Positions 1 to 5,860 of a DNA stretch of 8,881 bases are shown one piece after another. The position numbers and the translations under genes are program-made. Position 1 is the stretch's first letter; each line of letters starts with the position of its first letter. A model generated the notes under the pieces. That model was not told the origin of the DNA. It made no database searches and was given only the letters and a program-made list of their open reading frames with translations. Source of the DNA: Flavobacteriaceae bacterium (lineage in GTDB: Bacteria > Bacteroidota > Bacteroidia > Flavobacteriales > Flavobacteriaceae); contig JABDQK010000116.1 of NCBI GenBank assembly GCA_013042255.1, forward strand, positions 1-8,881, written 5' to 3'.

Positions 1-58
1 TCGCCACCTGGTAGTGGTTAGAACCCTTGATCCCCTGAATAGCAATTCGTTTTCTCAC
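1..58 (-). CDS. pheA: Prephenate dehydratase, N-terminal fragment (runs off the left edge)
   Basis: Only the first 19 codons are present. Read on the minus strand from a GTG at 58-56 they give (M)RKRIAIQGIKGSNHYQVA. The stretch I-A-I-Q-G-I-K-G-S-x-H-x-Q-V-A is what I recognise as the start of flavobacterial PheA. This cytosolic enzyme converts prephenate to phenylpyruvate, the committed step of phenylalanine synthesis. The identification rests on this short segment, but a Phe-codon leader peptide and terminator immediately upstream support it independently. The start is uncertain. GTG at 58 follows an A-rich stretch (AATAAAAAG), but an in-frame TTG at 70-68, just after the terminator T-run, would add four residues. 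The frame is closed further upstream by TAA at 121-119. No ATG is available in frame, which is unusual for a biosynthetic gene. Confidence 0.82.
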   Translation of the reverse strand, partial: MRKRIAIQGIKGSNHYQVA

Positions 59-68
59 CTTTTTATTC

Positions 69-98
69 AAAAAAAAAGCCCCGACTTTAACGGGACTT
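69..98 (-). terminator. Rho-independent terminator of the pheA attenuator
   Basis: On the minus strand AAGTCCCG (98-91) pairs with CGGGGCTT (83-76) across a 7-nt loop. This gives an 8-bp stem with one G-U wobble, and the stem runs directly into a run of nine T (77-69). It is a textbook intrinsic terminator placed between a Phe-rich leader peptide and the pheA start only 11 nt further on. That position argues for conditional (attenuator) rather than end-of-operon use. The T-run also abuts the probable pheA ribosome binding region, so the hairpin might additionally limit translation (inference). Confidence 0.87.
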
Positions 99-135
99 GC
101 TTTTATATGGTTTAACACTTATCTACAATAGTCCC
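92..135 (-). promoter_or_regulatory. Antiterminator pairing of the pheA attenuator
   Basis: On the minus strand GGGACT (135-130) is exactly complementary to AGTCCC (97-92), the ascending arm of the terminator. The two foldings are therefore mutually exclusive. GGGACT lies inside the last codons of the leader peptide, 5 nt before its stop (125-123). A ribosome that finishes the peptide would cover it and let the terminator form. A ribosome stalled on the Phe/Tyr codons (167-147) would leave it free to form the antiterminator. A further 7-bp hairpin, CTTCTTT(156-150)/AAAGAGG(145-139) with loop TTTC, lies within the Phe codons and could be a pausing element. The pairing is seen directly; the switching is inferred from the classical attenuation model. 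Confidence 0.75.
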
Positions 136-194
136 TTGCCTCTTTGAAAAAAGAAGTAAAAATAGAAACCATTCCAGAAATTGTTATGTGTCAT
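123..194 (-). CDS. Phe/Tyr-rich leader peptide of the pheA attenuator
   Basis: A 23-codon reading frame starts with ATG at 194-192 and ends with TAG at 125-123. Residues 1-16 read M-T-H-N-N-F-W-N-G-F-Y-F-Y-F-F-F, followed by Q-R-G-K-G-L-L. Six of 23 residues are Phe (6, 10, 12, 14, 15, 16), two are Tyr (11, 13) and one is Trp (7), with a run F-Y-F-Y-F-F-F at 10-16. This is the signature of an attenuation leader. The peptide has no function of its own; ribosome speed across the aromatic codons senses charged tRNA-Phe (and probably tRNA-Tyr). It sits 64 nt upstream of pheA with a terminator/antiterminator between them. An A-rich AAGAAA precedes the ATG, typical of Bacteroidetes starts. A Phe-Tyr mix suggests the downstream operon may also contain Tyr genes, which are outside the window. 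The arrangement parallels enterobacterial pheL but the peptide sequence is different. Confidence 0.85.
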   Translation of the reverse strand: MTHNNFWNGFYFYFFFQRGKGLL

Positions 195-268
195 TTTCTT
201 ATAAAACTGAGGCTAAGGTAATTATTAAAATGAAAAATAGATCCTTTGTCCATTATTTTTTTTGATGT

Positions 269-283
269 CTGCAATATTTGCAG
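269..283. promoter_or_regulatory. Operator-like dyad between the pheA leader and gldA
   Basis: CTGCAA-TAT-TTGCAG is a perfect inverted repeat with 6-bp arms and a 3-nt spacer. It is centred about 80 bp upstream of the leader-peptide ATG and about 180 bp upstream of the gldA ATG, in the AT-rich divergent region 195-458. A second related half (CTGCGAATA) begins at 290. The symmetry suggests a binding site for a dimeric regulator, but no regulator is known for it and a 15-bp dyad can arise by chance. I find no convincing Bacteroidetes-type promoter (TTTG ... TAnnTTTG) for either gene and no other gene in this interval. Confidence 0.3.
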
Positions 284-458
284 GAAAACTGCGAATAATT
301 TTTCAAACTAAGTCATATTCTGAGGATTCTTTAAATATTGATCCATATAGGATATGTCAATTCGAGTTTTAATAAAGCTATCGACGCGTAATTAGGCCAT
401 CAGATACTATTCAATTTTAGGACACATTCTTTACTTTTACAATACCAAAGAGCAAGAT

Positions 459-1355
459 ATGTCGATCGTAGTCGAAAACCTCAGCAAATCATACAAAGGG
501 CAAGCTGCTCTAAAAAATGTTTCTTTCAGTATTGAGAAAGGCGAGATCGTGGGTTTTCTTGGCCCGAACGGTGCGGGCAAGTCGACCTTGATGAAAATCC
601 TCACAACCTATCTCAATGCCGATGAGGGAGAAGCACGGGTGAACGGATATCATGTCATGTCGGAAGCGAAACAAGTACAGAAAAGCATAGGGTATTTACC
701 CGAAAATAACCCGCTCTACCTGGAAATGTACGTGCGGGAATATCTTTATTTTATTGCTGAGCTGCACTCGGTTTCCAAAGATTCGGTCAAGGAGGTTATT
801 TCCCAGGTAGGCCTTGACAAAGAGGCCCATAAGAAGATCGGACAGCTTTCCAAAGGGTACAGGCAGAGGGTAGGACTTGCAGCGGCCCTGGTCCATCAAC
901 CTGAGGTTCTTATTCTCGATGAGCCTACTACCGGTTTAGATCCCAACCAACTTCTTGAAATCCGAAAACTTATCAGGGAAATTGGAAAGGACAGAACAAT
1001 ATTCCTATCCACCCATATCATGAAAGAAGTGGAGGCGGTTTGTGACCGGGTTTTGATTATTAATAAAGGGGAACTTGTTGCCGATCAGAAATTGTCTGCA
1101 CTCAGGGAAGGAACCGAGCAGATCATTGAAGTGGAATTTGATTACAGGGTTGAAGAAGCCTTTTTGATGAAACTTCCGCATGTTACCCATGTTAAAAACA
1201 CAGTTGGCTTTGTCTATGAGATTACCTTTAGTCATGAAAAGGACATGAGAGCGGTAGTATTCGACTTTGCACATGACAACAAGCTGAAAACACTTCAATT
1301 GAGCCGGAAAAACAAAAACCTCGAAAGTCTTTTTACGGAACTTACCGGAGCATGA
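459..1355 (+). CDS. gldA: GldA-type ABC transporter ATP-binding protein
   Basis: A 298-residue ABC ATPase with all nucleotide-binding motifs: Walker A GPNGAGKS (35-42), signature LSKGYRQR (130-137), Walker B LILDEP (151-156), D-loop GLDP (159-162) and H-loop His186. The Q-loop position reads P-E-N (81-83), with Glu instead of the usual Gln. Residues from about 215 form a C-terminal extension typical of ABC-2-type ATPases. The N-terminal half closely resembles what I know of flavobacterial GldA (GEIVGFLGPNGAGKSTLMK, LTTYLNADEG). GldA is the cytoplasmic ATPase of the GldA-GldF-GldG complex associated with gliding motility and the type 9 secretion lineage. No gldF/gldG membrane partners lie in the window, so it must work with subunits encoded elsewhere. 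The start follows an A-rich region (CAAAGAGCAAGAT). The gene is divergent from the pheA leader and convergent with the acylase gene. An alternative is a GldA paralogue exporting another substrate. Confidence 0.88.
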   Translation: MSIVVENLSKSYKGQAALKNVSFSIEKGEIVGFLGPNGAGKSTLMKILTTYLNADEGEARVNGYHVMSEAKQVQKSIGYLPENNPLYLEMYVREYLYFIAELHSVSKDSVKEVISQVGLDKEAHKKIGQLSKGYRQRVGLAAALVHQPEVLILDEPTTGLDPNQLLEIRKLIREIGKDRTIFLSTHIMKEVEAVCDRVLIINKGELVADQKLSALREGTEQIIEVEFDYRVEEAFLMKLPHVTHVKNTVGFVYEITFSHEKDMRAVVFDFAHDNKLKTLQLSRKNKNLESLFTELTGA

Positions 1356-1364
1356 ATTTCTTTC

Positions 1365-3803
1365 CTATTCAGGGATATATGTTACCTTTTCCGCTGCTAC
1401 GGAATCGATTTTTTTACGCGAAAAATAGACTGGAAAATACTGATCCTTTGCCCATGGCTCAAAAAGGTTGTCGTAGAAGGGGCTTTTTGGATCCCCAGAC
1501 TGACCTGGGCTATTGGTTCCCACAGCATCGTCCCAGTCACCAGTGCTTACGATCATTCGGAATGAGGCGCCGCTGCTCTGCCTGTTATTGTTTCCTGTAG
1601 ACCCGGGGGTATAACCATTCCCTCCACGGGGAAGCGGCCCGAGGTTGAGGGAATCTGCCCATGACTGATTTACCGCTCCTGACAGAGGATGTGTCATATA
1701 GGTATGTTTATATTTCGCCTGCCCGTATTTCCAATTCTCAACTTCATCTCCCAGATCTTTTTGCAATAATTCAATGCCAGATGAGAATGCCTTTGCAAGG
1801 AAATCATCTCTGGCCTCTTCAGCCTGAGGACCAAACTTTACATCAGGATTTAGCATCCAATCTATAACTCTTTTCATTTGCAGACCATCAATCACTCCTT
1901 TTGCCTTTGATGGGATGAATCGTTCTTCTGCCATTCGTTTCAATTCCTTTTCGAAGGCGACATATATTCCGGCTTCCACACTCCCTGGCAAGAGCTGGTA
2001 ATCCCATTTTTCCAATCGCTGTTTTGCTTCTGCTGATTTTCCTTCTAACTCCAGGCGAGACAAAAGTGGGACAAGCATCCTGGCTGGTAAGGAAACATAG
2101 TCTACCTGAAGTGCCTGCATCTCCTGCATTGTAAATTTTTTACCTGAACTGAGAACTTCTTCTATGCGGTCGCCGCGATAGGGATCAGACCATGAATAGC
2201 CGATGGCGTCCCAATGTTTATAATCATCGGGAGTTACATTCTGGTTTGCCGTGGCAATATATCCGCGTTCCGGATTGACCTCATGAGGTTTCTCAATGAT
2301 GGGCAGATATCCATCCCATTCGTATCTCCCGTCCCCGGGTACAGGAACCAGGCCACTGAAATTTCTTCGCACAGGAGCAATTCCTACGGCCTGCCAGCCT
2401 ATATTTCCTTCCTTATCAGCCCAGATCATATTTTCCCCGGGAATATGACTGTAGTCGCAGGCTTCCCGGAATTCTTCCCAGGTCTTCGCCTGATCCATAC
2501 GAAGGGATGCCAAATAGGGTGATCCACCCGGTTCTAACCAGGCACATCTCACGGCATAAGCTTTATGGTTGAGACTGTCCACAAAGACCACAGGTCCGTG
2601 GCGTGTATAATTCAAACGCACTTCTTCCGCTGGTCTTCCTTTTACAGGGATCGTTTCTGAAATCGTCTCCATGGCCTCCCATTTTCCCTGATACCTGTAC
2701 TCATTGAGGTTTTCCGGATTGAGGTCATAAACGTAAAGATCTTCCCCATCCGTGCGAAATACCGTAAGGCCCCAGGCTCCGTGCTCATTGTGACCTATGG
2801 AAATACCGGGAATTTCCGGCTCCCCACCCCCGATTACATTCCAGCCGGGGGCCACCAGATGCGTCATATATCTGAGGGAAGGCACGGCAATGGTTCGGTG
2901 GGGATCATTGGCCATCAGGGTATGCCCATCAGTTGTCATTGATTCACTTAAAACCCAGTTATTACTACCAATTGATAAGGAATCATAAACATCAACTTTT
3001 TCTTCTTCAACAAAGGCTGTAGCACCAGATCTCCTGTAAGCAGGATCAATATCTTCCGGTAAGAACCGGACAGATCTACGGTAGGCGAAGTACAATTCCA
3101 GGATTTCCTCACTGAGCAGGGAAGTATTTATGGCAGGGTCCATTTCCAAAATTGGATCTTTCGGATGAAACCAGTACAAATCTTTAACTGCATCCACCCC
3201 AATTTTATCAACAGCCATACCTACTTCGAGTTCAGCCCCAATATTGCCCAACAGTCCCTGATGTCGTGAAATAACCACCTCGGGAGTCCATTTTTGGGGA
3301 AGAATGTTAAGCATCTTAAATTCAATGGGTAAAGAATCTGGATTTTCCAGGGCCTCTTCGATATAGGCATTAACTCCGTCCGTATAAGCTGTGATAATCT
3401 CTTGGCCCCGATCGTGGTAATGATTGAATTCCCGGGTTAAATCCCCACGATATTTAAAGAGTCGGGTTCCGATATCCCTCTTTAGCTCGCGTTCTCCCTG
3501 TATTTCTGCTACGGTCCCCGTTGCCTGCCTCCGCCAGATCTCAAACTGAAAGAGTCGGTCTTTAGCCGCGGCATAGCCCTGTGCAAAAAACAAGTCGTGT
3601 TCATTCGCTGCATAGATGTGGTTGATTCCCCATTGATCCCGGACAATTTCAACAGATTCCTGCAGACCCTCGAGAAGTACTTGCTCTGAAGGGTTGGATT
3701 TACAGGAAAGGATTATTCCTGAAATAACAAAAAACATGAGAATTGGGATAACCCTGAAATACTTAAATACAGAGGACGAATTACACTGTGCTGATCTAGT
3801 CAT
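1365..3803 (-). CDS. Penicillin acylase family (S45) lipoprotein
   Basis: An 812-residue N-terminal-nucleophile hydrolase precursor that cleaves amide bonds of acylated substrates; relatives include penicillin G acylase and N-acyl-homoserine lactone acylases. Residues 16-33 form a hydrophobic signal ending in a lipobox-like I-L-S-C (Cys34), so it is probably an envelope lipoprotein. The alpha chain and propeptide span about 35-279. Self-cleavage is expected at G279/S280 in the motif IGSNNWVL, making Ser280 the beta-chain nucleophile. Asn520 in IATANQN lies exactly at beta-chain position 241, where the penicillin G acylase oxyanion-hole Asn sits, and R543/R546 (YRGDRI) follow as in the family. 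Length (about 800) is normal and no frameshift is seen. Its ATG (3803-3801) overlaps the end of the upstream esterase by 8 nt, suggesting translational coupling. The true substrate cannot be read from the sequence; 'penicillin' is a family label only. The stop is 9 nt from the convergent gldA stop. Confidence 0.9.
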   Translation of the reverse strand: MTRSAQCNSSSVFKYFRVIPILMFFVISGIILSCKSNPSEQVLLEGLQESVEIVRDQWGINHIYAANEHDLFFAQGYAAAKDRLFQFEIWRRQATGTVAEIQGERELKRDIGTRLFKYRGDLTREFNHYHDRGQEIITAYTDGVNAYIEEALENPDSLPIEFKMLNILPQKWTPEVVISRHQGLLGNIGAELEVGMAVDKIGVDAVKDLYWFHPKDPILEMDPAINTSLLSEEILELYFAYRRSVRFLPEDIDPAYRRSGATAFVEEEKVDVYDSLSIGSNNWVLSESMTTDGHTLMANDPHRTIAVPSLRYMTHLVAPGWNVIGGGEPEIPGISIGHNEHGAWGLTVFRTDGEDLYVYDLNPENLNEYRYQGKWEAMETISETIPVKGRPAEEVRLNYTRHGPVVFVDSLNHKAYAVRCAWLEPGGSPYLASLRMDQAKTWEEFREACDYSHIPGENMIWADKEGNIGWQAVGIAPVRRNFSGLVPVPGDGRYEWDGYLPIIEKPHEVNPERGYIATANQNVTPDDYKHWDAIGYSWSDPYRGDRIEEVLSSGKKFTMQEMQALQVDYVSLPARMLVPLLSRLELEGKSAEAKQRLEKWDYQLLPGSVEAGIYVAFEKELKRMAEERFIPSKAKGVIDGLQMKRVIDWMLNPDVKFGPQAEEARDDFLAKAFSSGIELLQKDLGDEVENWKYGQAKYKHTYMTHPLSGAVNQSWADSLNLGPLPRGGNGYTPGSTGNNNRQSSGASFRMIVSTGDWDDAVGTNSPGQSGDPKSPFYDNLFEPWAKDQYFPVYFSRKKIDSVAAEKVTYIPE

Positions 3804-4908
3804 TGTTGTGTTTTGTAATGGAAAGTTGTTCTACGTCTTTTAAATCTTTTATAAGGTCTCCTTCCTTTCTTAATAGCATTTTAAAATACCCGGATACTAT
3901 TTCCCTGCTTACTTTCAGACCAAATTCCGGATCGATTTGGTAGCTAAAACTATCCGGATAGATGAAGGGATTATCAGTTACCGAATTATGGCCAAATCCA
4001 TGCATTTCCGCAAAATAGACAGGTGAAGGTGCATTTTCTATAAAACTGTTGTAATTATCCCTGGCATAGGGTAGTGTTCCACTACTGCAAAGCATTGCTG
4101 TTGTAATATCGATCTTGCCCTTATAACGCACTTCTCTGGGTGGAATTCCCTCCATGGCCACATATGCCTTTACATAATCATGGTCAGATGTAAATTCGCC
4201 AGCTATGCGACCTCCAAGAGAATGACCAAAAATACCAATAGCGTTTAGATTTAATCTACCGGTAAATCGTCTATCGGGATCTGCTTCATTTAGTTTTATC
4301 AGTTGATCGTAGACAAAATCGAGGTCCTTTACCCCCATATGCGTTGGTGCTTCAAAAAATTCATCAACTTTCTCATAGGGTCCGCCCATCATTCCGGGCG
4401 GAGGTTTAAAAGCTGAAGAAGGCCTCACAATACGTCCGTCCCCGTAGATTGTATAACCTATCAATGGCATATCTACCGAGGCTACTACAAAACCATGACT
4501 GGCCAGGTCCTCACTTAAAGTGCTATATAAGAATCTCTCTGTCCCCCTTCCTGGAGCGATAAATATCAAGTTTGCCTGTTTGACATAGGTGTTGAATTCA
4601 GGACCTAAATAGCTATTCGTCAATACCTTCTGATAATCCTTTGAAATCGGGGAGTATGAAGCCCTGATCTCTTTTTCATTCAGACTAGCAGGGTACCATA
4701 TCTGGACAACCAATGATCTTCTGTCCCCTTTGTTAGAGGTGTAATTGGCAGTCCTAGAGGTGTCAGACCATTCATAGGTTTTTGTTCCTACAGCGTAGGG
4801 TCCGCTGGGAGGCATCAGCCTTACAGTATCTGCCTGTGGATAAAGCAGTGTGCTGACAAGAATGGCCATAAAGCAAAGTGATTTATTTCTGCAGACCTTC
4901 TCTATCAC
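3796..4908 (-). CDS. Secreted PAF-acetylhydrolase-like alpha/beta hydrolase
   Basis: A 370-residue serine hydrolase. The N-terminus has basic residues (K4, R7, K9) and a hydrophobic core (about 11-22) ending near Y-P-Q-A, so it is likely exported. The nucleophile elbow is G-H-S-L-G-G (228-233, Ser230). A strand/oxyanion region L-I-F-I-A-P-G-R-G lies at 114-122 and a histidine motif H-N-S-V-T-D at 307-312. This layout resembles platelet-activating-factor acetylhydrolases, which remove short or oxidised acyl groups from phospholipids. By spacing, the acid of the triad falls on Glu253 (A-M-E-G-I), where the family usually has Asp. The start is GTG (4908-4906). It is preferred over the internal ATG at codon 14 because it supplies the basic signal-peptide n-region. 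It follows the upstream hydrolase by 8 nt and overlaps the acylase gene by 8 nt. The exact substrate is unknown. Confidence 0.8.
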   Translation of the reverse strand: MIEKVCRNKSLCFMAILVSTLLYPQADTVRLMPPSGPYAVGTKTYEWSDTSRTANYTSNKGDRRSLVVQIWYPASLNEKEIRASYSPISKDYQKVLTNSYLGPEFNTYVKQANLIFIAPGRGTERFLYSTLSEDLASHGFVVASVDMPLIGYTIYGDGRIVRPSSAFKPPPGMMGGPYEKVDEFFEAPTHMGVKDLDFVYDQLIKLNEADPDRRFTGRLNLNAIGIFGHSLGGRIAGEFTSDHDYVKAYVAMEGIPPREVRYKGKIDITTAMLCSSGTLPYARDNYNSFIENAPSPVYFAEMHGFGHNSVTDNPFIYPDSFSYQIDPEFGLKVSREIVSGYFKMLLRKEGDLIKDLKDVEQLSITKHNND

Positions 4909-4916
4909 GATTATTG

Positions 4917-5849
4917 TTATTTAATAAACCCAACTATTGCCTCCATTAGGCCTTCCATAAGTGGCAGGGAGGGATCATTATACGTCTTGAAATTTTCCAT
5001 CCGATCCATAGGTGCCTCCTTTAAAACGTGATTCATTCCTTCTAAAATGACCTTCTCTGCTTCTGGGTTCGCACTGATCAGCATTTCAGCGTCTTTTACT
5101 TTTACCTGAATGTCGGTGGTTCCTTGCAGAACAAGGACCGGGCAATCGAGTTTAGCTATCTCTTTTGCCGGATTATACTTAAACCAGGAGATCAGATAAG
5201 GTTGTACGCTTGGCCTGAAAAGTGAATTTAGCATGGGATTGACACTGTCTACGGTTTGGCCTTGCTCCAGCGTTGTTATTATAGGATCGGTCATGGCAGT
5301 AATAGCAGGAGGTTGTGCACTTAATTGTTCCCTGAGAATATCGGCAGCCGGACGGCCAACCCCGGCGAGAGATATAAATTTATCAGCTCTGGTACGTTGT
5401 ACTGCAACCATCCCTATCAGGGAACCCTCACTATGTCCCAGGATGATCAAGTTGCTAAATCGCGAATCATTTTTGAGTTGCTTTGCCCATAATTCCACAT
5501 CATCGATGTAGGTCTCAAAGCGCAGATCCTCTTCCTTTGTCATGGCAGATGCACTGGCTGCAATTCCCCTTTTGTCGAACCGAAAACTGGCAATATCATG
5601 TTTTGACAGGCCTGCTGCTATCAATTGCAAAGAGTTGTTGGTCATCATGGCGTTATTGCCATTACGGTCCGTAGGCCCAGAACCGGCAATGATTAATACT
5701 ACAGGAGTTTTTCCTTCAACTTCAGGCACCAGTAAGGTTCCCTTCAAAGTCCCAGTTTCCGTTGAGATCTCTAATTCTTCCTCAGTCTGAGACCATAGTG
5801 CTGAGGCTGCGAGAAATACTATAGTAATTAATACATAACGAATCTTCAT
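4917..5849 (-). CDS. Exported alpha/beta hydrolase (serine esterase/acylhydrolase)
   Basis: A 310-residue alpha/beta hydrolase with a clear Sec signal (hydrophobic 5-18, A-L-W-S-Q, cleavage near 20/21), so it acts in the periplasm or outside the cell. Features in order are an N-terminal beta region (E-T-G-T-L-K-G-T-L at 31-39), an oxyanion-type loop I-I-A-G-S-G-P-T-D-R-N-G (53-64), the nucleophile elbow G-H-S-E-G-S (138-143, Ser140), the acid Asp246 in Q-G-T-T-D, and His274 in G-M-N-H. The triad order and spacing fit the Hydrolase_4/serine aminopeptidase-type fold. Some of its relatives act as carboxylesterases. It lies 11 nt after fhs and 8 nt before the PAF-acetylhydrolase-like gene, so it is the second gene of the probable operon. 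Nothing in the sequence fixes the substrate. The ATG start gives a proper signal peptide, and no upstream in-frame alternative is needed. Confidence 0.85.
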   Translation of the reverse strand: MKIRYVLITIVFLAASALWSQTEEELEISTETGTLKGTLLVPEVEGKTPVVLIIAGSGPTDRNGNNAMMTNNSLQLIAAGLSKHDIASFRFDKRGIAASASAMTKEEDLRFETYIDDVELWAKQLKNDSRFSNLIILGHSEGSLIGMVAVQRTRADKFISLAGVGRPAADILREQLSAQPPAITAMTDPIITTLEQGQTVDSVNPMLNSLFRPSVQPYLISWFKYNPAKEIAKLDCPVLVLQGTTDIQVKVKDAEMLISANPEAEKVILEGMNHVLKEAPMDRMENFKTYNDPSLPLMEGLMEAIVGFIK

Positions 5850-5860
5850 GTCATAAAGTT

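Noticed and set aside
195..220. Possible sigma-70-like promoter (TGGACA, 17-nt spacer, TTTAAT) for the pheA leader on the minus strand, with boxes at about 252-224
   Set aside because: Bacteroidetes vegetative promoters normally follow TTTG ... TAnnTTTG, which I do not find at the right spacing here; the E. coli-like match is weak support in this lineage.
338..360. TTGATCC...GGATATGTCAA partial symmetry upstream of gldA
   Set aside because: Arms are only four bases each and interrupted; not distinguishable from background.
432..439. TACTTTTA as a possible -7 box for gldA
   Set aside because: It matches TAnnTTTG at all but the last base and is well placed before the ATG, but no TTTG lies at the expected distance upstream.
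1352..1600. 82-codon plus-strand frame overlapping the gldA stop as ATGA, suggesting a coupled downstream gene
   Set aside because: It lies entirely antisense to the well-supported acylase gene, its product is rich in Arg, Cys and Pro with no recognisable domain, and it has no resemblance to a GldF/GldG partner.
1365..3803. Reading the penicillin acylase homologue as a beta-lactam resistance determinant
   Set aside because: The family acts on many N-acyl compounds and nothing in the sequence points to beta-lactam substrates; the name reflects the fold only.
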